Of a DNA stretch of 64,000 nucleotides, positions 28,220 through 38,562 are shown one piece after another. Made by a program: the position numbers and the translations under genes. Each line of letters opens with the position of its first letter. Positions within the stretch are counted from its first letter, which is position 1. Source of the stretch: Cytophagaceae bacterium (GTDB lineage Bacteria > Bacteroidota > Bacteroidia > Cytophagales > Flexibacteraceae); assembly GCA_027487695.1 (NCBI GenBank), contig JAIYDB010000039.1:1-64000 (forward strand), given 5' to 3'. The notes beneath the pieces were generated by a model. That model was not told the origin of the DNA. It worked only from the letters and a program-made list of their open reading frames with translations, and searched no databases.

Positions 28220-28248
28220 CGTGCTCCAAAGTATTAGTTTGGAGCACG
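28220..28248. promoter_or_regulatory. Intercistronic 11-bp hairpin between secreted-protein and PorV genes
   Basis: CGTGCTCCAAA at 28220-28230 pairs perfectly with TTTGGAGCACG at 28238-28248 across a 7-nt loop. In the direction of transcription (minus strand) it is not followed by a T-tract, so it is unlikely to be a strong terminator. It may stabilise the upstream message or set relative expression of the PorV gene. This role is inference. Confidence 0.5.
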
Positions 28249-28261
28249 AAGAGTTCTAAAA

Positions 28262-31200
28262 TTAGTTGGCTGAAAGTCCGCTTAGGTCAATTGGTCTGAT
28301 GGCTCCGAACCATTTAATGGTCTTTTCGCCTAGGCTACCCGCATCAATATGAATGAGGTAGGTACCACTTGCAATAGGTAAGCCAAACTGATTTTTCAAA
28401 TCCCACTCTTGGTAAGTTTGTTCATTTTGGTTCGCTACATTAGATACATCGCGAGTGAAGCGTCTGATAAGGCTACCGCTTAGGCTGTAAATGCTTACCG
28501 TACACTTGCTTGGTAGGTTAGTGATATATATCCTGTTATCTACCTTATCACTTTCATACTGGCTATATGCATAGTATGGGTTTGGAACCGCTCTAATTAT
28601 ATCTAAAGCCGATTTAGCAACTGCTTCTACACCACGTTGGGTGGCAAAGCCTTGGCTATTGAATGAGTAAACAGGGTTGGTAAGGGTATCGCCACCACGT
28701 CTTGGGTAACTTTCTAACCTACGGTCAACTCTTAATTGTAAACGAGCATCGGTTTGTAATGAATCGCCTACAGTTTGGATATCACCCACCCACATAGTTT
28801 GTGCGTGAACACCAATTACTTTACCTAAGAAACGGTTGATAGGGAAACGAGGGAATGCCTCAATTTCATCAAACTCACGCTCATAGTTCCTCGCTTCATC
28901 ATAAGGAGTGTTCATCACATATAAGTGGTGGTGACTAGGTCTGATAAACGTTCCAGCAAAACCAGAGAAGGTATATTGCAAATCGTTACCAGAAGCTTGA
29001 GTACCAGGATTAACACCTTGTGTAAATGAGGCATAAGAACCATCGTAGCGGAATTCACTGAACATTAAGTTTAGTCTAATACCACGATCTAAATCAACCA
29101 CATAGCCAGGGAACCAACCCATACCAGTTGATGGGGTACCATCTGGGGCGTTTTCACCTGAAGGAGTTCCATCTCTTGTAATTGATGGCACAGTGCTCTT
29201 TAATAAACGCTCATTATCATTAGCTGCACCTTCTGGGTTACCTTGTAAAACTACGCATCTTGTCCACTTAGTCCTATCGGCTGTAAGTACAACATCTACG
29301 TTGTGTAGGTTTCTTAAAGTAGAACGGATACCATCTTCATCAACACTACCAGATGAATATCTAGCACCAAAGGTTCTAAGTGTTAGCGCTCCACCAATAA
29401 CTGTATCGTAAGGAGAGATTGGTCTATTACCCGGTCTGGCTGCGAAGTATGGCATAAATGAACCATTCAATACATTGAAGTAATTAGCTGCTTTATCTAC
29501 TGCTAACCAAGCATCTCTATCGCCACCTTTAATACCTCTATCTACGCTTAATAGTGCATTAGCTTGGCTTACCCAAGTTCTTCTTCTATCGGCGTGTAAT
29601 ACAGTACCACTTTGCAAACCTAAACGTGGGTTAATTTCATAAAACTCGCCTGGGTTTACTTTGTCAGTTACATTGATAGCAATACCGTACTGTGGTAATA
29701 ATTGCTCTTGTGCTTGAGAAATACGGAAATCGCTATAAGTAATGCTGTTAGAAGTGGTATTGGTTAACTTCCAATAATCTGCACCTACATATTCAATAGC
29801 AGTAGCAACTTGGCTATTATCGCCTTCTTTGCTAAAGGTTTCTTGCGTTTCAATGTATTGAATAAACGAGCCGTTACTTGCCTTACGCTCTTCAATAACT
29901 CTAGTAAAGCGACCACCTTCATCGTCGTTATACATAGTTACATCCAAGTCATAAACATCTGGAGTAGAAGTAGGTAATACCCTATTAACTACTGCCCTAC
30001 CTGCACTTTGTGCAATTGATGTTGAAAGACTAAATGCAGCTTCGCCAGCATTTGGAGGAATTACTGTTGATAAGGTAGCTTGTAACTTATCGCCTACCGC
30101 AGGAAGGTATGAACCTGTTCTGCGCATTCTTATTCTGCTACTTACTTCAAGTTTAAAGCTACCGTTAGTTAAACGCTTAGGGTTAAACACTTTCACAGAA
30201 ACTGGGCTTGTACCAGCGTATGAAATTTCGCTATTGGTTAAAGTCTGAGCAACTATTGCAGCTTCTGAAGAAGGACTTAAACTATCTAGTTCATTACCAC
30301 CATTTCCGCTACCTGTAACTCTTACCAATGGCAAGTTCAAATCAACTCTACCACCAATTACGGTGCCACCTTGCTCTGGAGCAGGATTGTGAGGAATACC
30401 AGTTACTACAGTAATTAAACCACCAGTTTTAGGATCGCGACGTGGAGTTGAGAATAAGAAATCTTCTCCTAAGTTTTGAGGGTGATTGTTGTAAGCGTAA
30501 GCAATTACACGGAAGTAGTACTTCTTGAAATTGATTAAGCCTTCTCTGTCATCGTTAAACTGATCGCGGTTAATACGGATAATGCGTTGAATACCACGGT
30601 TATTTCCACGTACCATTACTTGGCGACTTCTACCACCCAAATCTGGATCGTCAAATTCGTTTATAATAGTGCTTACAGTATCTTGTAAATCTGACTGGGC
30701 AACAATACGAGCTCTATCAGGATTGCTTAGTTCAGTTGTAGAAACTGTTGCATCGGCCAATTGGTAAACAATATAACCTTGGAAACGATATAATGAATCG
30801 TAACGAGTATCGGTAAAGCTACCATCACGTACTGTATATGTTTCTGTAGTAGTTCCAAGGAAGCTATCAGGCCTAATTACAAGCACTACTTCACGGTTAA
30901 GCTCTACAACATCTACAATTGGTTCGTTAGGACCATTTACACCTACGAAATCATTATCAAATAGTCTTTGTGCTCTATCGTCGTTAATCAATAACTGACG
31001 GAATGAACCAGTAGCACCACCAGAAGTTGCACGTGCCCAAACTACACCAATAGTTAAATCGTTAACTGCACCAGGTACCAAAGTAAACGGACCAGCTGAA
31101 GTAATAAATCGTCTATCGGCAGGAGGGTTACCAGCAATTCTTTCATTCCAAGCAGGTAATGGTAGGCTATTACCCCACGGATCTGGACTTGGACAAGGAC

Positions 31201-32623
31201 GAGACACGTTACCTTCCTGACCCCAACAAATACGTTGATCGCTGGTATCTGGGAACATAAACTTAGTACGTCTTGCAATAATATTTCTGCCTTGGTAGTT
31301 TATGGTTTGGCCTTCAGGGGTTGTACCTTGGCGCATATCATAGGTCATCCATGGGCTACCATTATCAGCTTTCCACTTACCACGACAGTAGTTAAAGTAG
31401 TCACGAGCAGAAACTGGATCGCCATTTATGCCACCACCATTGTTATAGTATACGAAGTTTGAAGCAATAATCTTTTCGTTTTCTTCGTCAACAATACCAT
31501 CCTTATCATTATCAATACCATCTAATTCATCGGCTTGAGGTCCAATAAAGAAGTCAACTGCAATTGAAGGTGGGTTAGAACCATAACCTTGTAAAGTTTC
31601 GTCAAGGTCATCGCCATTGTAGCAAATACCTAAACCACGCGCTACATCACAACCTACATAGTCATCAAAAGCGTAACCTAAGTCGGCATCTACCCACTGG
31701 GCAAAATAACAGCTATCAATTACTTTAGAACCTTTGTTAATCAGTTTGTTTCTGTAAAAGGTCATGTCGTTCCTTGGATCTGCAGTTGCATAAGCAAAAG
31801 ATTCCGTATGAATTTCCATACCAATAGCATCGGCTCTTTGGAAATTACCCAAGTTCTTGGTGTTACCTTGATCGTTATTTACAAAGAATAAAGACTGATC
31901 GGCAGCTGAATTAATATCACCTGGATTTCTGCCCTTATCACCTGGCAATTGAGGGTAATCACCTGCTAATGGATCATAGATACCATCACGGTTTTTATCA
32001 ACAAATCTGGCAGTTTGGAAATTAAGATCGGCTTCGGTCAAAGGCTTTTCAGGACGTGCAGCTAAATAACGGTTACGTCTGCCTGGCCAATACAAAATTT
32101 GCTCAGGAACATCGGCACGGGTACGTATGTTTCCAGCTTCAAAACGCAATACAAAATCTTGTATAGTACGCTTATCAATTTGCCAGATATAATCCCATTG
32201 TGCACAACGGTCTTTTGTGGTTGAACCTGAAATAGTATCAATAGGTCCACTCCAATAAGTTACCTGACCGCCAGTACCAAAGGTCATTGCGGTTACTTGT
32301 AGGTTACTTGTTGCAGGATCTAAACCTGTAATCCAGATACCACCTGCAAATAAAGAGTTCTTCCTTACTGCATTTGGATCAGATGATTTAGGGATTTCGT
32401 AACGAGCAGTACCTACGTGGTCCCACCACATAGTACCATCGTTCCAAATCTGGGTCCTAATATTGTTAATATTAAGTTCAGCCCTTGTATTTGGACGAGC
32501 ACAATCTCGGTTTACCGCAGCCGGTTCAACTTTAGCACCGGAAGGGAGGCCAGCCTGAACCCCTGATACTGCTAGTGCAAGCACTAACAATATGCGCAAT
32601 AGGCTGTGAGTGAACTGTTTCAT
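28262..32623 (-). CDS. Large secreted protein with T9SS-type C-terminal domain, 1453 aa
   Basis: Signal peptide residues 1-24. The body is rich in Asn, Asp, Thr and Gly, with calcium-binding-like DxDxDGxxD segments (VDKNRDGIYDPLAGDYP and GIDNDKDGIVDEENE). Near the C-terminus are IRAVPNPYYAYSQYE and a beta-sandwich with VSIYSLSGSLIRRFT and YQEWDLKNQFGLPIASGTYLIHI, matching a T9SS sorting-type domain in layout, though the end (RPIDLSGLSAN) is unusual for a type A domain, which commonly ends in Lys/Arg. Several surface-exposed extracellular-protein features are present. It lies between a TonB receptor and a PorV-like gene, with 31 bp before and 61 bp after, so it is probably co-expressed and exported by SprA. 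Confidence 0.75.
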   Translation of the reverse strand: MKQFTHSLLRILLVLALAVSGVQAGLPSGAKVEPAAVNRDCARPNTRAELNINNIRTQIWNDGTMWWDHVGTARYEIPKSSDPNAVRKNSLFAGGIWITGLDPATSNLQVTAMTFGTGGQVTYWSGPIDTISGSTTKDRCAQWDYIWQIDKRTIQDFVLRFEAGNIRTRADVPEQILYWPGRRNRYLAARPEKPLTEADLNFQTARFVDKNRDGIYDPLAGDYPQLPGDKGRNPGDINSAADQSLFFVNNDQGNTKNLGNFQRADAIGMEIHTESFAYATADPRNDMTFYRNKLINKGSKVIDSCYFAQWVDADLGYAFDDYVGCDVARGLGICYNGDDLDETLQGYGSNPPSIAVDFFIGPQADELDGIDNDKDGIVDEENEKIIASNFVYYNNGGGINGDPVSARDYFNYCRGKWKADNGSPWMTYDMRQGTTPEGQTINYQGRNIIARRTKFMFPDTSDQRICWGQEGNVSRPCPSPDPWGNSLPLPAWNERIAGNPPADRRFITSAGPFTLVPGAVNDLTIGVVWARATSGGATGSFRQLLINDDRAQRLFDNDFVGVNGPNEPIVDVVELNREVVLVIRPDSFLGTTTETYTVRDGSFTDTRYDSLYRFQGYIVYQLADATVSTTELSNPDRARIVAQSDLQDTVSTIINEFDDPDLGGRSRQVMVRGNNRGIQRIIRINRDQFNDDREGLINFKKYYFRVIAYAYNNHPQNLGEDFLFSTPRRDPKTGGLITVVTGIPHNPAPEQGGTVIGGRVDLNLPLVRVTGSGNGGNELDSLSPSSEAAIVAQTLTNSEISYAGTSPVSVKVFNPKRLTNGSFKLEVSSRIRMRRTGSYLPAVGDKLQATLSTVIPPNAGEAAFSLSTSIAQSAGRAVVNRVLPTSTPDVYDLDVTMYNDDEGGRFTRVIEERKASNGSFIQYIETQETFSKEGDNSQVATAIEYVGADYWKLTNTTSNSITYSDFRISQAQEQLLPQYGIAINVTDKVNPGEFYEINPRLGLQSGTVLHADRRRTWVSQANALLSVDRGIKGGDRDAWLAVDKAANYFNVLNGSFMPYFAARPGNRPISPYDTVIGGALTLRTFGARYSSGSVDEDGIRSTLRNLHNVDVVLTADRTKWTRCVVLQGNPEGAANDNERLLKSTVPSITRDGTPSGENAPDGTPSTGMGWFPGYVVDLDRGIRLNLMFSEFRYDGSYASFTQGVNPGTQASGNDLQYTFSGFAGTFIRPSHHHLYVMNTPYDEARNYEREFDEIEAFPRFPINRFLGKVIGVHAQTMWVGDIQTVGDSLQTDARLQLRVDRRLESYPRRGGDTLTNPVYSFNSQGFATQRGVEAVAKSALDIIRAVPNPYYAYSQYESDKVDNRIYITNLPSKCTVSIYSLSGSLIRRFTRDVSNVANQNEQTYQEWDLKNQFGLPIASGTYLIHIDAGSLGEKTIKWFGAIRPIDLSGLSAN

Positions 32624-32654
32624 ATTGAAGTAGTTTATGTAAACAGGAGTAATT

Positions 32655-35600
32655 TTAGAAGTTATAGGTAACGCCTATTTGAGCTTGGCGTGGTAGCGAT
32701 ACTAAACCTGGGTTTAGCATAGTCATATTATAGAACATAATAGCAGCTTCAGAACTACCAATACCGCCAGCAGTTGCTGCTTGTATGGTACGCTGACCAA
32801 GGTCGCTTGCTAAATAACCATCGTCTTTAGCAGAACCAGTACGAGGATAAACACCTAATATGTTTCTTGTATCAAAAATATTGGTGATATAGATGTAAGC
32901 ATTTAATACTCTTCTCTTGCCACCTTCTTTTTGGAAGATAAACTCCTTGTTTATACGAATATCACAACGTATGTTCCAAGGCAAACGGCTACCATTTTGG
33001 AAACCTTCAATCTGATCGGCATTAAAGTTTACCGCATCGAATCGGGTGTAAGGAGTACCGCTGAAGGTATTGGCTGTAAAGTTGATACCTGCGTTTTCAA
33101 ATACTGCCTTATCCTTAATACGTGGACCTTGCTTAGGACCATAACGGAAATCGATATTACCCTTTAAAGAGTGGCGAGTATCGTAACCTGCTGGTAAAGT
33201 ATTTCTCAAGTTAGGGTTACGAGTGTTATTCAGTTGGTTAGCTGCAAAACCTGATGCTGAAGTTTCAGCAAACTGAAGGCTATAGTTAGCGTTCAGGGTT
33301 AGGTTTTCAGTTTTACGTAGTTCGTAACCTAAGCTTAGTGATTTAACTGTACCAAAATCTTGATTACCATCGGTATTATATGCGGTTGGGAAAGCATTGT
33401 TAATACGGATAATAGCAATTAGATCTCTGATTTCTGAGTAAGCGGCAGTGATTTTCAATGCGCTTCTATCGTTCAAAGCCTGTTGGAAACCAATTTCGTA
33501 ATCAACTTTACGCTGAGGCTTCAAGTTAGGGTTAGGAATATATTGTACCTGACCTAAAACTTGGTTTACACCATTACCATTTTGTGCCAATGCATAGTAA
33601 ACAATTGGGCTACCAAAGTTACTACCACCACCAAAGTTCAATGGACGTTGGGTTAACACATCGTAGTGAGCAAAGAATAATGCAGTTTCAGAAATTGGGA
33701 ATGAGAAAGCTACCCTTGGCAATACATTAAGCTGTGGCTTGTAAGCGGTAAAGGCATCAAGCGTTAGCTTGCTTGTTTGCCATAACTGATTGCGGATAGG
33801 ATCGTTCTTTATATCAGAAATATTGAACCAAGGATATAGGTTACCATTTACTTCTAACTCTCTGGCGTTGTCTATTTCAGTGCCAGAAGTATTAAAGAAT
33901 CTGTTTCCTACACGGTAACCAACTACTGAGAAAATGTTTTGGTTAGAACCATCAAATGAGGTTGCATCTCTGTTTACATAGATTGCTGCATCGCCACCAG
34001 GGTTTGAACCTAGTGCTGCGCCATTAGCAAAGCCATTTAGGTTGGTTTCGCCTACTGTGCGTAAACGAGTTAAGCTGTAAGGATCGCGCAATACTCTTTG
34101 GTTTGCATCAAATCTATCTAAACGTAAACCTATACGGATGGTAACATCTCTAAGTTCGAATTTATCTTCAATGAAACCTGCGATGTAAATAGGACGCCAA
34201 GCATCAATTGGGCGGTTAACTGTATCTAAGAAGAAATCTTCAAAAGAAGTACGTTGGGTTTGTCTGTTACCAAAAGGATCGTAACCTGACCAAGAAGCCA
34301 TTGGAGTGAAACCACCACCAAAGATATCAGATACTGAGAATAAATCTAGTGTGATTAAATCAGGATTAATGGCATCAATATTTAACCAATCATCTTGTCC
34401 TATTCCTGCACGTGCTCTTAAGTTTTTATCAAATGCACGCTGACCAATTAATTGACCATTGGCATCTAAACGCTTAGCTGGAGCAAGTGTAATATTGCCA
34501 TCTGCATCTTCTCTTGCTGCAAAACGAGTGCTGAATTGTTGGTTGGCATAGTTTCTACCTCTTTGCATAATATTGGTAGGCCCATTAAATGAGCTAATAA
34601 CACGTTGCTCATATTGGAAACCTACTTTAATAGTATGACTCTTTATTTCAGCTGAGGCAACTGCATTAACTCTGTATTGCTGAGTTAAGCTTCTGCCAAA
34701 GCCAGATATTGAGTTACCTAAAGCACCAAAAGATGCTACTGCAGATGCACCACTACTTAAAGAATAACCTATGTTATTTAAGCCACCACCGTTAATACCG
34801 AAGTTAACATCGTCTAACTGGTCAATGTTGGCAGAGTTAAATCCAGTTAAAAATCCTTGACGTGAACGTAAAACAGCGAGGTTCCACTTATTCAAATCAG
34901 TATTAATATCGCTACCTGTGTATCTAAGACCTGTAACACTGTTTAGCAATGTGCCATTGAATACTCTAGGGTCTCCTTGAGAGCCATCAGGATTAAGTGA
35001 AGGTAAAATGCCGTTAAAATTGTTTACAACAGCAGTTTCTTCAACTAAAGTACCGTAATAGTTGTAACGGCTAAGTTTATCTTTATGAACAGCATCTTGG
35101 GTAATTGTGCTGCTTCTAGATACATCGAATTGAACTTGGTAGTAAACGTTCTTTAAAAGATCGTTTTTACCAGAAGGGAACGACTGACGGAACCTTGCAA
35201 ATAAGTTATAGTTCAGGTTAGTAGTTTGGCTGTTGTTTGCATAGTTAAACAAACGGAAATCGGCACCATTTCTTCCTCTATTGTATTCTACGTTACCACC
35301 TACTGAAACAAGAATATTTTCTGTTGGCTGGTAATCGAAAGTACCATTGTAAACAATAGAACCAGAATAGGCATTAGGTCTGTACTTGATGTTTTCCATA
35401 CTATCTCTAGTAAAGAAATTACCTTTACTCGCCAAGCCCCCATTTGGCAAGGTTACAATAGGATCGTTAGCGTAACGCTCAAGAACATCGTCTTTTACTT
35501 TCCAGTAACCATAAGCCGATGGACTACCATCTCTAGCACCTGAGTATTGCATTACCGAATAGAAACCTATTAAGGCTCTTGGCGCAATAGTTTTAGTTTT

Positions 35601-36416
35601 TCCGTTGGTATCGGTAACTGTTTTCTCTTTAGTCATTAAAAGCGGACCACTAGCAGAAACACTTATGAGGTCGTTTCTCCAAGCATTAAACGGACGGCTA
35701 GTTTGTAACTGAACACCAGCATTAAATTTAGAAGCAGCATTTTTAGTAGTATATGAAATAACACCACCCAATGCATCGCCATATTCTGCTGGGATACCAC
35801 CAGTGATAACCGCAACTTCTTCAACCGATTCTGGTGGAGGTAAGCTGCTACCAAATTGGCGCACACCGTTAATATAGGTAGCGTTATCGCCACTTCTATT
35901 ACCTTTAATGAACAAGCCACCACCCGCATCGGCCGAGAAAACGGTAGGGGTAACGGCAGTAATCATGGTGCTAAAATCACGAGTACCAAAGTTCGCGATT
36001 TGGTCTGCTGAAATCCTTGCACCAGTTGATGAACCATCTTTATCAATTAATGGCTTAGTGTATACAACATCAACAACGGTAGTAGTAAGTGTAGACTGGC
36101 TAAGCTTCACGTCTAAACGTTCAGTTCTATCTACACCAATCCTTACACTAGAAATTTTAGTTTTGGAGTATCCTGCAAAACTTACTTCAACATCGTACAC
36201 ACCAGGTGTAAGACCACCTATGGAGTAATCGCCTTGAAAATCTGAGGTTGCTCCACCTTTATAAGAACCTCCACTAAACACTTTTACAAGTGCATTATAT
36301 AATGGTTCTTTTGTAGTGGCATCGGTTATTCTACCAGAGAGCTTACCAGTTTGCGCAAAGGCAAGTACCGGAAGGGTTAGTAAGAATAACAGGAAATGAA
36401 CGTAACGGTGCATCAT
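32655..36416 (-). CDS. TonB-dependent receptor with carboxypeptidase-D-like N-terminal domain
   Basis: A 1253-residue outer-membrane receptor. After a signal peptide (1-22, ending LAFAQ) comes a CarboxypepD-regulatory-like beta-sandwich (about 25-105: GKLSGRITDATTKEPLYNAL). Then the plug domain (about 125-235) contains GGGLFIKGNRSGDNATYINGV and EYGDALGGVISYTTK, and a 22-strand barrel ends IGVTYNF. This is not the SusC type, as no SusD is adjacent. It leads the receptor/secreted protein/PorV operon. The substrate is unknown. It could export or dock a surface protein as well as import, since its neighbours are secretion-related. Confidence 0.92.
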   Translation of the reverse strand: MMHRYVHFLLFLLTLPVLAFAQTGKLSGRITDATTKEPLYNALVKVFSGGSYKGGATSDFQGDYSIGGLTPGVYDVEVSFAGYSKTKISSVRIGVDRTERLDVKLSQSTLTTTVVDVVYTKPLIDKDGSSTGARISADQIANFGTRDFSTMITAVTPTVFSADAGGGLFIKGNRSGDNATYINGVRQFGSSLPPPESVEEVAVITGGIPAEYGDALGGVISYTTKNAASKFNAGVQLQTSRPFNAWRNDLISVSASGPLLMTKEKTVTDTNGKTKTIAPRALIGFYSVMQYSGARDGSPSAYGYWKVKDDVLERYANDPIVTLPNGGLASKGNFFTRDSMENIKYRPNAYSGSIVYNGTFDYQPTENILVSVGGNVEYNRGRNGADFRLFNYANNSQTTNLNYNLFARFRQSFPSGKNDLLKNVYYQVQFDVSRSSTITQDAVHKDKLSRYNYYGTLVEETAVVNNFNGILPSLNPDGSQGDPRVFNGTLLNSVTGLRYTGSDINTDLNKWNLAVLRSRQGFLTGFNSANIDQLDDVNFGINGGGLNNIGYSLSSGASAVASFGALGNSISGFGRSLTQQYRVNAVASAEIKSHTIKVGFQYEQRVISSFNGPTNIMQRGRNYANQQFSTRFAAREDADGNITLAPAKRLDANGQLIGQRAFDKNLRARAGIGQDDWLNIDAINPDLITLDLFSVSDIFGGGFTPMASWSGYDPFGNRQTQRTSFEDFFLDTVNRPIDAWRPIYIAGFIEDKFELRDVTIRIGLRLDRFDANQRVLRDPYSLTRLRTVGETNLNGFANGAALGSNPGGDAAIYVNRDATSFDGSNQNIFSVVGYRVGNRFFNTSGTEIDNARELEVNGNLYPWFNISDIKNDPIRNQLWQTSKLTLDAFTAYKPQLNVLPRVAFSFPISETALFFAHYDVLTQRPLNFGGGSNFGSPIVYYALAQNGNGVNQVLGQVQYIPNPNLKPQRKVDYEIGFQQALNDRSALKITAAYSEIRDLIAIIRINNAFPTAYNTDGNQDFGTVKSLSLGYELRKTENLTLNANYSLQFAETSASGFAANQLNNTRNPNLRNTLPAGYDTRHSLKGNIDFRYGPKQGPRIKDKAVFENAGINFTANTFSGTPYTRFDAVNFNADQIEGFQNGSRLPWNIRCDIRINKEFIFQKEGGKRRVLNAYIYITNIFDTRNILGVYPRTGSAKDDGYLASDLGQRTIQAATAGGIGSSEAAIMFYNMTMLNPGLVSLPRQAQIGVTYNF

Positions 36417-36522
36417 TTCGAGTATGGGGTTATCGAACGGTTAATAATTTTGCAAACAGCGTGTAAAGTTGCAGAATAGCAAGGAAAAATCCTTATCCAA
36501 TTCTGAATTTTAATCACAGTAC

Positions 36523-37488
36523 CTAATGTTGAACCCCCGAATGGTGAAGAAAGGAGCGAACTTTCTGCACAATAATCTGGTTGATTTTCAAATAGCTTTC
36601 TTGAGTTAAGCCAGCTATATGCGGGGTAGTTATTGTATTAGGTAGACCTGTAAAGTTTTTTAATAGTTGCCTCTCGGCATCATTAAATTGGATTATTTTT
36701 TCATTTTCTAGCACATCTAAACCTGCTGCAATTACTTTTTCTGCCTTTAAAGCATCAAAAAGGGCATTTAGGCTTACTATTTTACCTCTCGCTACATTGA
36801 TAAAATATATGGGCTTTTTAAATGAATTCAGGAACTGTGTATTTACTAAGTGGTGAGTTTCGGTGGTGAGTGGTATATGAAGGCTTACAATATCTGCTTC
36901 AGCTTGTAAAGTTTCAAGGCTCACTAGCTCCACATTTTCCAGTGGTGAAGATTTTAAATATTTATCGTAAGCAATTACACGGCAATCGAAAGCCATTGCC
37001 CTTTTTGCAAGTGCGCATCCGTTATTACCAAGACCTATAATACCTAATGTTTTGCCTTCTAATTCAGCACCACGGTTTGCTTCACGCTCCCAAATACCGT
37101 TGGCTACTTCGTTATTGCTCTTTACAATTTTATGAAGTAGGGCTAAAATTAGTCCTAAAGCATGTTCGCCAACAGCAGTTCTATTCCCTTCTGGGGCATT
37201 GATTACTGCTATGTTTTGGCTTTCTGCGTAGGCAATGTCAATATCGTCCAGTCCTGCACCTGCTCTTACAATAAGCTTTAAATCAGGACATTGACTTAAT
37301 ACTTCCTTAGTTAGGGGAAGTTTAGTTCTACCAATAATAATGTGGTACTGAGGTAACTGTTCTGCAGCTTGTGCGGCAGTTAAATAAGGTGAAAAAGTAA
37401 CCTCTAAGCCCATAGCCGAGAGTGCATCCTGAATACCAAGGTGCAACTCGTCGTAAATCAACGTGCGTAAAGGCGTAGCTATAGCCAC
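36523..37488 (-). CDS. D-2-hydroxyacid dehydrogenase (phosphoglycerate dehydrogenase-like)
   Basis: A 321-residue NAD-dependent D-isomer-specific 2-hydroxyacid dehydrogenase. It has the Rossmann fingerprint LGIIGLGNNGCALAKRA, catalytic Arg in NVARGKIVS, Glu in GLDVLENEK and His in TPHIAGLTQES, in the usual spacing. The size and NAPEGNRTAVGEHALGLILALL match serine-biosynthetic PGDH-like enzymes without an ACT domain, but glyoxylate or other 2-ketoacid reductases cannot be excluded. It lies downstream of a class IV aminotransferase on the same strand, with serine dehydratase nearby, suggesting amino-acid metabolism. Confidence 0.85.
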   Translation of the reverse strand: MAIATPLRTLIYDELHLGIQDALSAMGLEVTFSPYLTAAQAAEQLPQYHIIIGRTKLPLTKEVLSQCPDLKLIVRAGAGLDDIDIAYAESQNIAVINAPEGNRTAVGEHALGLILALLHKIVKSNNEVANGIWEREANRGAELEGKTLGIIGLGNNGCALAKRAMAFDCRVIAYDKYLKSSPLENVELVSLETLQAEADIVSLHIPLTTETHHLVNTQFLNSFKKPIYFINVARGKIVSLNALFDALKAEKVIAAGLDVLENEKIIQFNDAERQLLKNFTGLPNTITTPHIAGLTQESYLKINQIIVQKVRSFLHHSGVQH

Positions 37489-37563
37489 AAATAAGTAATT
37501 TTCGTTGTAATTGGTGTACTAGGGTGCTAATGTATAAAAGGAATGGCACCTCTCCATAATTTA

Positions 37564-38406
37564 TTATTGCGCAAGCGGAATTTGCGCCAAGAAAGGAGCC
37601 AATATTTTCTGCAAAGGGGCGGGATCTAGAGGGGTATCGCCCAACTGATTAAGCCAAGTAAGTCGCATACTATTGCAACATAAAATGCTCGTAGCTCTTT
37701 GCAAACGCTGGAACGATTGTTGGTAAAAAGGATTTACCTCATAAGGCAGATTAGTCTGCATTGCCCAATCGGAAATTTCTTGAAACATAACTCCTTTAAT
37801 GCCAAAGGGGCGCGGATCTACCAAGCCTATTACATTATCTACTTCATTAAATACTATCAAATTACCAGAACCAGACTCAACAGCCTTACCGTTGGTATTT
37901 GATATTAAAATTTCGCCTAGGCCTCTATCTCTTTTTTCTATCCCTGCAAGCACATAAGGCAGGGCATTGGTGGTTTTCAAGCTACTCCAAGCCGACGATT
38001 GTAAAAGTACCTTTCGGCTAATATCTGCATTGGTAACGGTTTGTTCTATTCCTTTTGAAGGTGCGGCGGTAATTAGAATATTAGCCTTATCTGAAGTTGG
38101 GGCATATAAACCACCTGATTCTCGTACTAAAGTAATTCTTATTCTGGCGAAGTTGCCTAATTGGTTTTCCTTAACTAATAAGGCTATGTTTTGGGCCAAA
38201 TTGTCGAATGCTATTTCATCAGGCATTAGCGAAAGTATTTGGCAACCATATTTTAATCTAGTAATGTGAGCATCGAATAAATGTACTGCACCATTGGCAA
38301 AAAGACAAGTTTCAAACAAACCATCGCCATAGGTAAAACCCCTTTGGAAATGGAATGCTGATAAAGAATTTTCGAGCAAAAGTTGGTCGTTTAAAATGCA
38401 GTACAT
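37564..38406 (-). CDS. Aminotransferase class IV (aminodeoxychorismate lyase / branched-chain-like)
   Basis: A 280-residue PLP enzyme of the class IV fold. Visible: N-terminal FHFQRGFTYGDGLFETC, the PLP lysine in SSLKTTNALPYVLAG, and the phosphate-binding end VMFQEISDWA. ADC lyases make p-aminobenzoate for folate, and D-amino acid or branched-chain aminotransferases share the fold; motifs here fit ADC lyase size and layout best. It is followed 75 bp later by the hydroxyacid dehydrogenase on the same strand. Confidence 0.75.
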   Translation of the reverse strand: MYCILNDQLLLENSLSAFHFQRGFTYGDGLFETCLFANGAVHLFDAHITRLKYGCQILSLMPDEIAFDNLAQNIALLVKENQLGNFARIRITLVRESGGLYAPTSDKANILITAAPSKGIEQTVTNADISRKVLLQSSAWSSLKTTNALPYVLAGIEKRDRGLGEILISNTNGKAVESGSGNLIVFNEVDNVIGLVDPRPFGIKGVMFQEISDWAMQTNLPYEVNPFYQQSFQRLQRATSILCCNSMRLTWLNQLGDTPLDPAPLQKILAPFLAQIPLAQ

Positions 38407-38562
38407 TACTGAATAAATAGAAGAAAGGTGGTTTAAAACAGGCTATTGCCTTTTATCATAAAGTTATATGAAAGAAATTGTTACTCTCCTTACCTTAGGG
38501 TTGAAGTAGTTAGGCGGTAAATATATGTAATTTGCATTCACTACCTAAAACACTACAACAAA

